Of a stretch of DNA of 64,000 nt, positions 1 through 7,785 are shown one piece after another. A program made the position numbers and the translations under genes. The first letter of the stretch is position 1; each line of letters opens with the position of its first letter. Location: NCBI RefSeq assembly GCF_002943525.1, contig NZ_CP025394.1, positions 7,331,001 through 7,395,000 on the forward strand, given 5' to 3'. The stretch comes from Kitasatospora sp. MMS16-BH015 (GTDB lineage Bacteria > Actinomycetota > Actinomycetes > Streptomycetales > Streptomycetaceae). The notes beneath the pieces are model-generated. The model ran no database searches. It was given only the letters and a program-made list of their open reading frames with translations, and had not been told where the DNA came from.

Positions 1-367
1 CCTCGACGGTGATCGCCTCCGGGGTGACCGGCTGCTGCGGCAGCAGGCCGAGTCGCTTGGCCAGCGCCCGGGCGGGCAGTCGGTGGATGTCCGCTCCGTC
101 CAGGGTGACCTGGCCGGCGCTGGGGGCCAGCAGGCGGACCAGGCCGCGCAGCAGGGTGGACTTGCCGCAGGCGTTCGGGCCGACGATCGCGGTGACGGCG
201 CCGCCGGGCAGCTCCAGGTCCAGGCCCTGGACGATCGCGCGGTCGCCGTAGCGCAGGTCGAGCCGGTGCGCGGCGAGTCGGTTGCCGGTCGGCCGGTCGC
301 CGGTGCTCGTCCGGTCGGCGGCCTCGGTGGCAGCGGTGTCCGTACCGGCCAGGATGGTGGGGCTCAC
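1..367 (-). CDS. Ferric-siderophore ABC transporter, ATPase subunit (FecE/FepC type), partial
   Basis: The gene runs off the left edge; about 122 N-terminal residues are visible. It should hydrolyse ATP on the cytoplasmic face to drive ferric-siderophore import through the two permeases encoded just upstream. After a 30-residue leader the ATPase fold begins. The Walker A motif GPNACGKST lies at about residues 63-71, and the Q-loop region LGLLPQQP is near 113. FecE-family members are about 260-280 residues, so roughly half is missing. The GTG at 367 has a GAGAGG ribosome site about eight bases upstream. An alternative in-frame GTG at 397 overlaps the permease stop codon as GTGA, so translational coupling is likely either way. 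It is the third gene of an iron-regulated operon. Family assignment is confident; the siderophore is unknown. Confidence 0.9.
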   Translation of the reverse strand, partial: MSPTILAGTDTAATEAADRTSTGDRPTGNRLAAHRLDLRYGDRAIVQGLDLELPGGAVTAIVGPNACGKSTLLRGLVRLLAPSAGQVTLDGADIHRLPARALAKRLGLLPQQPVTPEAITVE

Positions 368-393
368 GGCGGGCTGGTTCCTCTCGGTGCGGT

Positions 394-1458
394 TCACGAG
401 GCGCTCCGGTGGGCCGGGCGGCGGATCATCAGGGCGAGCAGCCAGGGCGCGCCCAGGGTCGCGGTGACGGCACCGACCGGGAGGCCGCTGACCGGCAGCA
501 CGTGCAGGGCGAGGTGGTCGGCCGCGAGCAGCAGCAGGGCGCCGGTGAGGGCGGTGAGCGCCAGGGTGGCCGGGGTCGGCGGGCCGGCCAGCAGGCGGAC
601 CAGGTGCGGCACGGCCAGCGCGACGAAGGCGACCGGGCCGGTCAGCCCGGCGGCGAGCGAGGCGATCACCACGGCGAGCAGCAGCAGGCCGAGCCGGGCC
701 CGGTCGGCGGTCAGGCCGAGGCCGCCGGCCGAGTCGTCGCCGAGGTCGAGCACGGCGAGCCGACGCTGGGCCAGGAAGGCGGCCAGGCAGGTGAGCAGGA
801 TCGCCACCCCGCCGACCGAGACCTCCGTCCAGGTGCGGCCGTAGAGCGAGCCGGTGGTCCACTGCAGCGCGGAGGCGGCCAGTTCGGCCGGGAAGCGGAC
901 GATCATCAGGTTGACCGCCGCCGCCAGCCCGGCCTGCACCGCGAGCCCGACCAGCACCAGCCGGGAGACGGCGACCTTGGCCCGCCAGGCGAAGCCGCCG
1001 AGCAGCACCGCGGCGAGCAGGCCGCCGCCGACCGCGCCCAGCGGGATGAGCGCCTGGCTGGCGCCGGTGGCCAGCAGCAGCACGGCGCCGAAGGAGGCGC
1101 CGCCGGTCACGCCCACCACGTCCGGGGAGGCCAGCGGGTTGCGGAACAGCCGCTGGAGCAGCGAACCGGAGACGGCCAGTCCGGCACCCGCGATCAGCGC
1201 CGAGACCACCCGGGGCGCGCGGAACTGCTGGACCACCAGCACGTCGCCGCCGTCGCCGGACCCGAACAGGGCGCGCAGCGCGGTGGCGAACGGGAGCTTC
1301 ACCTGACCGGTGCTCAGCGCGAGGCCGGTGAGCAGGACGAGCAGGGTGGCGGCCAGCGCGCAGAGCAGCAGGCTGCGGCGGCGGGCCCGCGCCAGGGCGG
1401 AGGGCTTGGTGGCGGCGGAGGCGTTCGGGGCGGCCGAGGTGTTCGGGGGAGGGTTCAT
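394..1458 (-). CDS. FecCD-family siderophore ABC transporter permease (second subunit)
   Basis: A 354-residue polytopic membrane protein of the FecCD family, which forms one half of the transmembrane channel of ferric-siderophore importers. The cytoplasmic N-terminus is followed by about nine or ten hydrophobic helices. Family-typical stretches are RAPRVVSALIAGAGLAVSG (around 80-100), FRNPLASPDVVGVTGGASFG (around 105-125) and the GPVAFVALAVPHLVR coupling region near 275-290. The start ATG overlaps the stop of the upstream permease by four bases (ATGA, 1455-1458), so the two subunits are translationally coupled in equal amounts. Length is typical. The ATPase gene follows directly. Confidence 0.93.
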   Translation of the reverse strand: MNPPPNTSAAPNASAATKPSALARARRRSLLLCALAATLLVLLTGLALSTGQVKLPFATALRALFGSGDGGDVLVVQQFRAPRVVSALIAGAGLAVSGSLLQRLFRNPLASPDVVGVTGGASFGAVLLLATGASQALIPLGAVGGGLLAAVLLGGFAWRAKVAVSRLVLVGLAVQAGLAAAVNLMIVRFPAELAASALQWTTGSLYGRTWTEVSVGGVAILLTCLAAFLAQRRLAVLDLGDDSAGGLGLTADRARLGLLLLAVVIASLAAGLTGPVAFVALAVPHLVRLLAGPPTPATLALTALTGALLLLAADHLALHVLPVSGLPVGAVTATLGAPWLLALMIRRPAHRSAS

Positions 1459-2486
1459 CGGGCGGCCTTCTTCGCCAGCAGGGCGAGCAGCGGGGCGCCG
1501 AGGAAGGCGGTCACGATGCCGACCTCGATCTCGCTGGGGCGGGCCACCACCCGGCCGAGCACGTCGGCGCCGAGCAGCAGGACGGCGCCGGCCAGCAGGC
1601 AGCCGGGCACCAGCCAGCGGTGGTCGGCGCCGAGCAGCGGGCGGACCAGGTGCGGGGCGGCCAGGCCGATGAAGACGACCGGCCCGGCCACGGCCACCGC
1701 GCCCGCGGCGAGCAGCACCACGGCCAGCCCGCCGATCAGCCGCACCCGGGTGACCGGCACGCCGAGCGCCTGGGCGGTCTCGTCGCCGAGGGCGAGCGCG
1801 TTGAGCGCCGGGGAGACGGCCAGTGCGAGCACCAGGCCGACCAGGATCAACGGCAGTACGGGCCAGAGCACCTGGAGCCCGCGCCCGCTCAGCGAGCCGG
1901 CCAGCCAGAACCGGGCCTCGTCGAGGGTGCGGTGGCTGGCGAGCATCAGCGCGGAGGTCCAGGAGGCGAGCACCGCGGTGAGCACGGTGCCGCCGAGTGC
2001 GAGCCGCACCGGGTCGAGGTCGCCGGAGCGGCGGGCCATCGCGTAGGCCAGCACGGCCGCCGCTCCGGCGCCGGTGACGGCGAACCAGACGTACTGGAGC
2101 GGGTGGCCCAGGTGGAAGAGGAAGATCGCGGTGACCACGGCGAAGCTCGCCCCGGCGTTGATGCCGAGCGTGGTGGGGGAGGCCAGCGGGTTGCGGGTGA
2201 CGCCCTGGGCCACCGCCCCGGCCGCGCCGAGCGCGGCGCCGACCACCAGCCCGATCAGGGTGCGCGGCACTCGAAGCCCCGTCACCACGTCGGCGTCGCC
2301 GCCGTGGGCGGAGCCGGTGAGGGCGTCGAGCACGGTGCCGAGCGGGATCGGCCGGGAGCCGAGGGCAAGGCTGAGCGCGGCGCAGAGGCCGAGCACGGCG
2401 AGGCCGAGCAGCAGCACGACGGGTCGGCGCACCGTACGGGTGGTCGGGGCCGGCACTGGGGGAGCCGGTGTGGCAGTGGTAGGCAC
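1455..2486 (-). CDS. FecCD-family siderophore ABC transporter permease (first subunit)
   Basis: A 343-residue FecCD permease, first gene of the leftward iron-uptake operon. Family landmarks are LRVPRTLIGLVVGAALGAAG (about 70-90), TRNPLASPTTLGINAGASFA (about 95-115) and GPVVFIGLAAPHLVRPLLG near 265-285, the segment that contacts the ATPase. The proposed start is the GTG at 2486. No Shine-Dalgarno sequence precedes it. A TAATAT -10 element ends only eight bases upstream, so the mRNA is probably leaderless. An iron box covers the promoter, which points to repression by a DmdR/IdeR regulator in iron-replete cells. No substrate-binding protein gene is in view; it may lie to the left of the window or elsewhere. 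Confidence 0.93.
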   Translation of the reverse strand: MPTTATPAPPVPAPTTRTVRRPVVLLLGLAVLGLCAALSLALGSRPIPLGTVLDALTGSAHGGDADVVTGLRVPRTLIGLVVGAALGAAGAVAQGVTRNPLASPTTLGINAGASFAVVTAIFLFHLGHPLQYVWFAVTGAGAAAVLAYAMARRSGDLDPVRLALGGTVLTAVLASWTSALMLASHRTLDEARFWLAGSLSGRGLQVLWPVLPLILVGLVLALAVSPALNALALGDETAQALGVPVTRVRLIGGLAVVLLAAGAVAVAGPVVFIGLAAPHLVRPLLGADHRWLVPGCLLAGAVLLLGADVLGRVVARPSEIEVGIVTAFLGAPLLALLAKKAAR

Positions 2487-2494
2487 GAGATGAG

Positions 2495-2525
2495 ATATTA
2501 GGTGAGGCTTACCTAACTAAGTCAA
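2495..2525 (-). promoter_or_regulatory. Promoter of the siderophore importer operon
   Basis: On the minus strand TTGACT (2525-2520) and TAATAT (2500-2495) are separated by 19 bases. The -10 element ends eight bases before the GTG at 2486, which is the spacing of a leaderless transcript. The iron box at 2498-2516 covers the spacer. Confidence 0.55.
2498..2516. promoter_or_regulatory. Iron box (DmdR/IdeR operator) of the importer operon
   Basis: The 19-base sequence TTAGGTGAGGCTTACCTAA is a near-perfect dyad. It matches the actinobacterial iron-box consensus TTAGGTTAGGCTCACCTAA at all but two positions. It overlaps the -10/-35 spacer of the leftward operon, so Fe(II)-loaded regulator should block transcription. 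Confidence 0.9.
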
Positions 2526-2566
2526 GCTCGCCCCGATGGACGGTCAAGGGATCGTCAGGTATCTAT

Positions 2567-2585
2567 GTAGGCGAGCCTAACCTAA
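2567..2585. promoter_or_regulatory. Second iron box, upstream of the ferric reductase gene
   Basis: GTAGGCGAGCCTAACCTAA is 23 bases upstream of the TTG start of the FhuF-like gene. Its reverse complement TTAGGTTAGGCTCGCCTAC agrees with the iron-box consensus at 17 of 19 positions. Two boxes about 70 bases apart in one divergent region imply that both transcription units answer to the same iron regulator. Confidence 0.85.
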
Positions 2586-2607
2586 ACCTGATCTTCGGGG
2601 GGTTGCG

Positions 2608-3390
2608 TTGCCCAAGTTGCTCCGTCCGCTGCTCGCCGAGCCGCCGGCCGACGGGCCGGCGCCGGCCACCACGTACCGTCAGCTGCTGGCCGACTGCCCG
2701 GCCCTGGAGGTCTCCCTGCTGGGCGACCCGGCGGCCGAACCCGGCTCCGACTGGGTCTCCGCTGCCGAACTCCCCTTCCGGGTGGCCGAACTGATCGAGG
2801 CCGAGGCCGGCCGGATCGAAGCCCGGCACGGCGCCCGGCCCCGGCCGCACGTGGCCGCCTCCCGTCTGCTGCACCACTACCTCTGGTCGGTCTGCCTGCT
2901 CCACAGCGGGCCCTGGTACCTGGGCGGAGTCGTGCCGCAGGGGGTGCAGCCCTGGCTGGAGGCCCGGACCGGACGGTTCGCCCTCGCGCTCCCCGAATCC
3001 GCGCCGACGGGCGACGGGTCCGAGCTGCGCGAGGTGCTGGCGGCCCGGCTCGGGCCGGTGCTCGCCGCGTTCCAGCCGTACGTCAAGCGCGGGCCGCGCG
3101 CGCTCTGGGGCATGGCCGCCGACGACCTGGCCTCCGGGCTCTGGTACCTCGGCCGGATGCGGGACGAGGAGGAGCGGGCCGTCGCCCTGGCCGAAGCCCT
3201 GCTGCCCGGCGACACCCCGCCCTTCCCCGGCGCCGCCGACTTCCGCCGCCTCCCCGGCACGGCCGGCCGCAGCCACCTGACCCGCACCCGCCTCGGCTGC
3301 TGCCTCTACTACGCCATCGCCCCGGCCGAGGCCTGCCTCACCTGCCCGCGCACCTCCGACGCCGAGCGGGTCCGCCGGCTGGAGCTCTGA
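2608..3390 (+). CDS. FhuF-like [2Fe-2S] ferric-siderophore reductase
   Basis: A 260-residue cytoplasmic protein. Its C-terminus carries the cluster-binding signature of the FhuF family, C-C-x10-C-x2-C: Cys231-Cys232, then Cys243 and Cys246 in EACLTC. FhuF proteins reduce Fe(III) in imported ferric siderophores so the metal is released. The N-terminal two thirds is helical and matches the usual family length of about 240-270. The TTG at 2608 is chosen because a run of six G lies five bases upstream and because it follows the iron box. It diverges from the siderophore permeases, so uptake and iron release form one iron-regulated module. The exact siderophore is not predictable. Confidence 0.85.
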   Translation: MPKLLRPLLAEPPADGPAPATTYRQLLADCPALEVSLLGDPAAEPGSDWVSAAELPFRVAELIEAEAGRIEARHGARPRPHVAASRLLHHYLWSVCLLHSGPWYLGGVVPQGVQPWLEARTGRFALALPESAPTGDGSELREVLAARLGPVLAAFQPYVKRGPRALWGMAADDLASGLWYLGRMRDEEERAVALAEALLPGDTPPFPGAADFRRLPGTAGRSHLTRTRLGCCLYYAIAPAEACLTCPRTSDAERVRRLEL

Positions 3391-3496
3391 GCCTGCCCGC
3401 TCCGAGTCGTGGGGCGGTGCCGGAAGGCGGAGAGTGGAGGTGGAGCCGGGCGGCGGCCCGCCGCTCGCCGTGCCGCACTGCGGCTGTGAGGACACC

Positions 3497-4270
3497 ATGC
3501 CCCTGCCCGCCTACGGTGTCGCGATCGGCACCTACCAGGACTTCACCCGAGACCCGTCCCACGACTTCGGCCAGTGGTACCACGGTCACCTCTCGCTCTC
3601 GACGCCCGACGGCATCTACCAGGCCGCGCTGGACGTGGACGCCCCCGCCAGCGTCGGGGTCAGCTACCGGGTGGTGGACGATCTCAGGACCGCCGACATC
3701 GCGACCGTGCACGCGCTGCCCGAAGGCTTCCACCCGCTGCTCGCGGCGGCCTCCTCGGGGGCGCTGGACTACGCCCGCAGCCCGATGCTCCAGAACCGGA
3801 TCTGGTGGCGCTGGATCAGCCAACTGGTCGGCAAACTGCACGAATTGGTCGGCCGGCACCAGCCGGGCGCGCCGAACCACGGCCCGGACGCGGCCGACTC
3901 GCTGGCCGAGCTGGTGCAGCAGGTGCGCGGGGAGCTGGCCCGCAAGGACCTGCTCACCTGGCTGCTGCCCCAACTGCGGTACTTCCCCTGGGTCTCCAGC
4001 GACGGCGACAACGCGCTGGACGTCCTGGTGCCCTACCTGGCGCCGGCCGCCCGGATCTACTGCTTCGGCCAGCGGTTCACCACCGGCCTCGGCGTGCACG
4101 ACGTGCACTGCAACCAGGGCGACCCGGCCGGCAGCCAGTGGTACGCCACGGACGGGATCTGGCAGGACGGCGCGGTGGTCTGCGAGCAGCCGGACGGCGG
4201 GGTGATCGTCTGGCAGATCAAGTTCAACACCCAGACGCTGAACACCGACGGGAACGGCCACCCGCACTGA
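3497..4270 (+). CDS. DUF2278 (YukJ-like) protein of unknown function
   Basis: A 257-residue soluble protein. The opening MPLPAYGVAIGTYQDF and the block GLGVHDVHCNQGDP followed by DGIWQDGAVV match the pattern of DUF2278/YukJ proteins, which have the hallmark segments G(I/V)HD(I/V)HxNQG and NG(I/V)WQDG. No signal peptide or membrane helix is seen. The biochemical role of the family is not known. The ATG at 3497 is preferred over an upstream in-frame start at 3434 because GAGGAC precedes it at proper distance and because homology-like sequence begins there. It has its own transcription unit, followed by a large inverted repeat that could end transcription. Confidence 0.8.
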   Translation: MPLPAYGVAIGTYQDFTRDPSHDFGQWYHGHLSLSTPDGIYQAALDVDAPASVGVSYRVVDDLRTADIATVHALPEGFHPLLAAASSGALDYARSPMLQNRIWWRWISQLVGKLHELVGRHQPGAPNHGPDAADSLAELVQQVRGELARKDLLTWLLPQLRYFPWVSSDGDNALDVLVPYLAPAARIYCFGQRFTTGLGVHDVHCNQGDPAGSQWYATDGIWQDGAVVCEQPDGGVIVWQIKFNTQTLNTDGNGHPH

Positions 4271-4284
4271 GCCCGCAAGCGAGG

Positions 4285-4353
4285 CCCTAGGGCCCGTCTT
4301 CAAACCCCCGCCGCCGGGGCACGCAGACGGGGGTTTGAAGACGGGCCCTAGGG
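4285..4353. repeat. Large perfect inverted repeat (26-bp arms) between genes
   Basis: The arms at 4285-4310 and 4328-4353 are exact reverse complements for 26 bases, with a 17-base loop. The arm begins CCCTAGGGCCCGTCTTCAAA. Located 14 bases after the DUF2278 stop and 34 bases before the next start, it can act as a strong terminator hairpin. The perfect match of even the arm ends is more than a terminator needs and would also suit a palindromic mobile repeat. Confidence 0.8.
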
Positions 4354-4387
4354 TGGGCGTGATCATCGAACCCACCGAGGAGCCGAG

Positions 4388-4996
4388 TTGAGCACGATCG
4401 CCCGCCCGATGTTCACCTACCCGCTCGGGGAGGACGCCGTCCTGATCCCCCGGACGCCCGAGGTGGCCGAGCCCTACCACGCCGCGCTCACCGCCAACTT
4501 GGACCGGCTGGCGCGGTGGGAGCCCTGGGCGCTCGGCGAGAACAGCCTGGCGGACACCACGGGGTACATCCGGATGATGGCGCAGGAGTGGCTGGACGGC
4601 GGGATCCTGCCGGTGATCATCGGGGTGCGGGCCGAGGGCGGCTGGCAGCTGGTCGGCAGCTCCGGGCTGAAGATCGACAAGGCGGCCCGCAGCGGGGTGA
4701 TCGGGTACTGGATCGACGGGGAGTTCGAGGGGCGGGGCCTGGTCAGCCGGACCGTCGCGGCGCTGCTGGACCGGGCCTTCGGCGAGCTCGGGCTGGTCCG
4801 GGTGGCGCTCTACACCGAGACCGCCAACACCCGCAGCCGCGCGCTGGCCACCCGACTGGGCTTCACCGAGGAGGGCGTGCTGCGCCGGGCCATCGCCTTC
4901 CCCGACGAGCACCGTGACCAGGTGGCCTACGGGATGCTCGCCGAGGAGTGGCTGAACCGCCCCGCCGCAGCTTCAACCGCGCCCGCCGCAGGCTGA
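4388..4996 (+). CDS. GNAT N-acetyltransferase of the RimJ/RimL type
   Basis: A 202-residue acetyltransferase, expected to move an acetyl group from acetyl-CoA to an amine on a protein N-terminus or small molecule. The RimL-like fold is visible: GVIGYWIDGEFEGRGLVSR (about 98-116) is motif A with the pyrophosphate-binding loop, and ETANTRSRALATRLGF (about 140-155) is motif B, where the RimL family reads N-x-x-S-x-x-x-x-x-x-x-x-G-F. The TTG at 4388 has GGAG seven bases upstream. The last residues are encoded by a 21-bp tandem repeat, so the C-terminal tail is probably a recent extension. The substrate is unknown. Confidence 0.85.
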   Translation: MSTIARPMFTYPLGEDAVLIPRTPEVAEPYHAALTANLDRLARWEPWALGENSLADTTGYIRMMAQEWLDGGILPVIIGVRAEGGWQLVGSSGLKIDKAARSGVIGYWIDGEFEGRGLVSRTVAALLDRAFGELGLVRVALYTETANTRSRALATRLGFTEEGVLRRAIAFPDEHRDQVAYGMLAEEWLNRPAAASTAPAAG

Positions 4997-5034
4997 ACCG
5001 CGCCCGCCGCAGGCCGGACCGCGCCCGCCGCGCG
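4952..5034. repeat. Four imperfect 21-bp tandem repeats at the acetyltransferase 3' end
   Basis: About four copies of a unit close to CTGAACCGCGCCCGCCGCAGG run from 4952 through the stop codon at 4994-4996 into the gap before the next gene. The stop codon itself lies inside a repeat copy, so copy-number change would alter the C-terminal tail. Confidence 0.75.
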
Positions 5035-5044
5035 CTGAACCGGC

Positions 5045-6269
5045 CTACGAGGCGGTGACCTTGACCGGCGCCGGGGTGAACTCCCGTCGCCGGTAGCGCC
5101 GTTCGGTGGCCGTCAGGGCGGTGAGCAGCAGGGCGGCCAGTGCGGCCACCGTGGTGACGCGGAACGGGGCGGTCGGGCCGTACCGGTCGGCGAAGGCGCC
5201 GGCCGCCAGGGTGCCGAGGGCCTGGGCGAGGGTGAGCGAGCTGACCAGGGCGGCCATCGCCTCGCTCAACCGGCCACCGGGGACGGTCCGTTCGACCAGG
5301 CCGAACATGGTGATCAGCTGCGGCGCGACGGCCAGGCCCAGGCAGCCGACCGCGATGGTGAGCCCGCCGACGCTGCCGACCACCAGCATCGGCAGTGAGG
5401 CGGCGAGCAGCAGACCGGTGCCGACCCGCAGCCGCAGCGGCAGGTCCCAGCGGGTGGGCAGGGCGGCGGTGGCGATCCCGGCCAGCGCGCTGGTGCAGCC
5501 GAGGAAGCCGTAGATCAGCCCGGCCGCGCCCGGGTGGCCGAGGGCGGCGGTGGTCGCCGTGACGCCGACCTGGACGGAGCCGAAGCAGACGCCGAGCAGT
5601 GCGGTGCCGGCCAGCAGCAGTGCGTACGGGCTGCTCAACAGCGGCTCGGTGGAGCGTGGTTGAGTCGACTCCCGGGCCGGCGGTGCGGTCGGGTGCAGGG
5701 CGAACAGGGCGCCGCAGACCCCGACCAGCGCGGCGGCCGGCAGCAGTGCGACGGCCGGGCCGAGCAGGGCGACCAGCAGGCCGACCACGGCGGGGCCGGC
5801 GGTGAAGCTGAGTTCGTCGAGCAGGCCGTCCAGGGCGAGGGCGGCCGAGGTGGCCGGGCCGTCCCCGGCGGCCAGGCGGACCCAGCGGCTGCGCGCCAGC
5901 GGGCCGATCGCCGGCACCGAGGCGCCGATCAGCGCGGCCGGCCAGCTGGACGGGCAGGGGAAGGCCGGCCTGTGAGGCGGCGATCAGGGCCAGGATGGCC
6001 AGCGCGTTCACGGCCGCCGCGACCAGACCGATCCGGCGCTGCCCGCGCCGGTCCGCGAGCCGCCCGACCACCGGTCCGCCGGCCGCCTGGGCCAGCGCGA
6101 GCGCGCCGGTGGCGGCCGAACCCTGCCAGACGCTACCGGAGTTGTGGGTGACCAGCAGCAGACTGCCGATCGGGCACATCGCATTGGGCAGCCGCCCCAG
6201 CAGCGACCAGAGCAGCACGGGCCCGCCGGTCACCCCCACGGCGGTACGGAATGTCGACACCACAGCCAT
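5045..6269 (-). pseudogene. MFS exporter, interrupted by a frameshift
   Basis: Two reading frames together encode one major facilitator protein of about 405 residues. The N-terminal part (from the ATG at 6269, with GGGGG upstream) has the MFS loop GRLADRRGQRRIG. It reads helices 1-4 until about 5940. The rest, from VPAIGPLARSRWVRL to the stop at 5045, continues in another frame with helices 5-12. Reading VQLA then AALIGASVPAIG across the break needs removal of one base (or addition of two) near 5939-5944, next to short G runs. Helix count and length are complete apart from this shift. It is either a recent pseudogene or an assembly error. Substrate unknown. Confidence 0.8.
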
Positions 6270-6348
6270 CAGCCAAGCCCCCGGAACGGACCGGCCTCGG
6301 GGCGCCCGCCTCCCGTCCGCCGGCCCAGCAGCAAGGTGGTCGGCACTG

Positions 6349-6380
6349 CGGGTGGATGGTAGGAACCTACCATCCACCCG
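6349..6380. repeat. Perfect 15-bp inverted repeat between two minus-strand genes
   Basis: The arms CGGGTGGATGGTAGG (6349-6363) and its exact complement (6366-6380) flank a two-base centre. The repeat begins eight bases past the stop of the 6389-6850 gene and lies 80 bases upstream of the MFS start. It could be a terminator without a T-run. The almost loopless dyad also resembles a regulator operator for the exporter. Confidence 0.75.
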
Positions 6381-6388
6381 GGCCGCGC

Positions 6389-6850
6389 TCAGGCCGGATG
6401 GTCGAGCCGGTCGGGGAGCCGGGCCTCCGCGGCCGAGACGAGCAGGAAGTCGGGCGTGTTCACGGAGAGGCTGAGGTGGCCGGAGAGAGACTGGATCACG
6501 CCGAAGTGGTAGCCGTCCGGGGTGCGGGCGTAGGCGGAGCGGGGAAGGTCCTCGTGCTCCTCGACCGGCCAGCCGAGCCCCTGCCAGGCGGCCTTGAACA
6601 GGTCGACGTACGGGTCGGTGTCGGTCGGGTCCATGCCGAGCACCCAGTACCTCGCCGACAGGGCGGCGAACACCGGCCCCGGCTCCTCGCCAGGCGGATC
6701 GTCCCAGTCGGAACGGGAGAGGTTGGAGCCGAGCGTGGCGGTCGGCAGGCGCGGGTCGCGGATGTCCAGGGCGGTGCCGGGCGGCAGGGAGGCGAGCTGC
6801 GCGGTCAGGTGCTCGACCGCCGTGGCCACGGTGATCGCCTGGGTCTTCAC
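6389..6850 (-). CDS. Hypothetical protein coupled to a MerR regulator
   Basis: A 153-residue acidic soluble protein that I do not recognise. It has no signal peptide, membrane helix or metal motif. The mix of strand-rich C-terminal sequence (YHFGVIQSLSGHLSLSVNTPDFLL) and short helices gives no family. The GTG at 6850 overlaps the upstream stop codon as GTGA (6847-6850) and has GGAGGA seven bases upstream, so it is co-translated with the MerR gene and may modulate or sense for that regulator. Confidence 0.75.
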   Translation of the reverse strand: MKTQAITVATAVEHLTAQLASLPPGTALDIRDPRLPTATLGSNLSRSDWDDPPGEEPGPVFAALSARYWVLGMDPTDTDPYVDLFKAAWQGLGWPVEEHEDLPRSAYARTPDGYHFGVIQSLSGHLSLSVNTPDFLLVSAAEARLPDRLDHPA

Positions 6851-7614
6851 GGGCAGTCCTCCGAGAGTCGGCCGTACTCGGTGCTGACGCGGCGGTCCAT
6901 CGCCAGTGCGAACTGGGCGTCGGCCACGGTGCGGGCCAGCGGGCGGACGCGCTGGATGAGCGCGGTGAGCCGGGCCGCCTCGGCGGCGGGGAGGTCGGGG
7001 CGCAGGGTGCCGAGCAGTTCGTCGCGGATCAGCGCGGTGAAGACCTCGGCGACGGCGTCCGCGTGCTCCTGGGCCTTGCGGCTGGCGGCGAGTACGGCGG
7101 CGAGCGGCACGCCCTCGGCGATCAGCGAGGTGGTGGCGTCCATCAGCCGGCGGCTGACGTGGGTGATGCCGTCCGGCTCGACGCTGATGTAGCCCTGGGC
7201 CACGGACTCGGCGGTGTTGGACTCGGTCAGCTGGTCGCCGAAGGCGGCGGTGAGCTCGGCCCAGGTGAGGTGCACCGGGGTCTCGTCCGACCAGGGCGCG
7301 GTGATGGCGGCCTGCAGGCCGATCAGCTCGGCGACGTCCTGCCCGCTCTCGCCGGCGCCGATCAGCTCGGCGATCCCGCCCAGGGTGTGGCCGCGCTCCA
7401 GCAGCTCCGAGATCACCCGCAGCCGCTCCAGGTGCTCCGCGCCGTACCAGGCGATCCGGCCCTCCTTGCGGGGCGGTTGGAGCAGTTTGCGCTCCCGGTA
7501 GAACCGCAGGGTGCGGGTGGTGATCCCGGCCGCCCGGGCCAGGTCCGCCACCCGGTACTCACGGGCCGGGGCGGTCTCGGCCGCCGTGCTGATCGTCTCC
7601 ACGCCGCTCAGCAT
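6847..7614 (-). CDS. MerR-family transcriptional regulator
   Basis: A 255-residue regulator. After a 19-residue leader the MerR winged helix is clear: YRVADLARAAGITTRTLRFYRE (about 20-41), then the wing ending AWYGAEHLERLRVISELLERG. The C-terminal 170 residues form a long helical effector domain without conserved metal-binding cysteines, so a small organic ligand is more likely than a metal. It diverges from the monooxygenase operon, and two dyads in the shared 171-base gap are candidate operators. MerR proteins usually bind between -35 and -10 and untwist the promoter. It is co-translated with the 153-residue hypothetical protein. Confidence 0.88.
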   Translation of the reverse strand: MLSGVETISTAAETAPAREYRVADLARAAGITTRTLRFYRERKLLQPPRKEGRIAWYGAEHLERLRVISELLERGHTLGGIAELIGAGESGQDVAELIGLQAAITAPWSDETPVHLTWAELTAAFGDQLTESNTAESVAQGYISVEPDGITHVSRRLMDATTSLIAEGVPLAAVLAASRKAQEHADAVAEVFTALIRDELLGTLRPDLPAAEAARLTALIQRVRPLARTVADAQFALAMDRRVSTEYGRLSEDCP

Positions 7615-7715
7615 AGGGCCGCCCGGCGGCGGGGGAGGAGGGGTGGGAGGGCGCCCCGGAATCTTCGGTCCGCCTCCTTCCGCCCGGGGCGGGCAGCCGC
7701 TACTCTGCCAACCGT

Positions 7716-7762
7716 GCCAGTGATTACTGGCGCGATCAGACTCTCCGACTGGCGGACAGTCT
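7716..7762. promoter_or_regulatory. Two dyads in the MerR/monooxygenase divergent region
   Basis: GCCAGT-gatt-ACTGGC (7716-7731) is perfect. AGACTCTCC (7738-7746) and GGACAGTCT (7754-7762) form a 9-bp inverted repeat with one mismatch and a 7-base centre. Both are upstream of the monooxygenase start at 7786 and fit operator sites for the divergent MerR regulator. Which is used cannot be decided by eye. Confidence 0.45.
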
Positions 7763-7785
7763 CGCGGACCCAGGAGGCCGACCCG

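Noticed and set aside
7063..7785. An upstream extension of the monooxygenase frame.
   Set aside because: It is antisense to the MerR gene. The strong AGGAGG at 7772 fixes the start at 7786.
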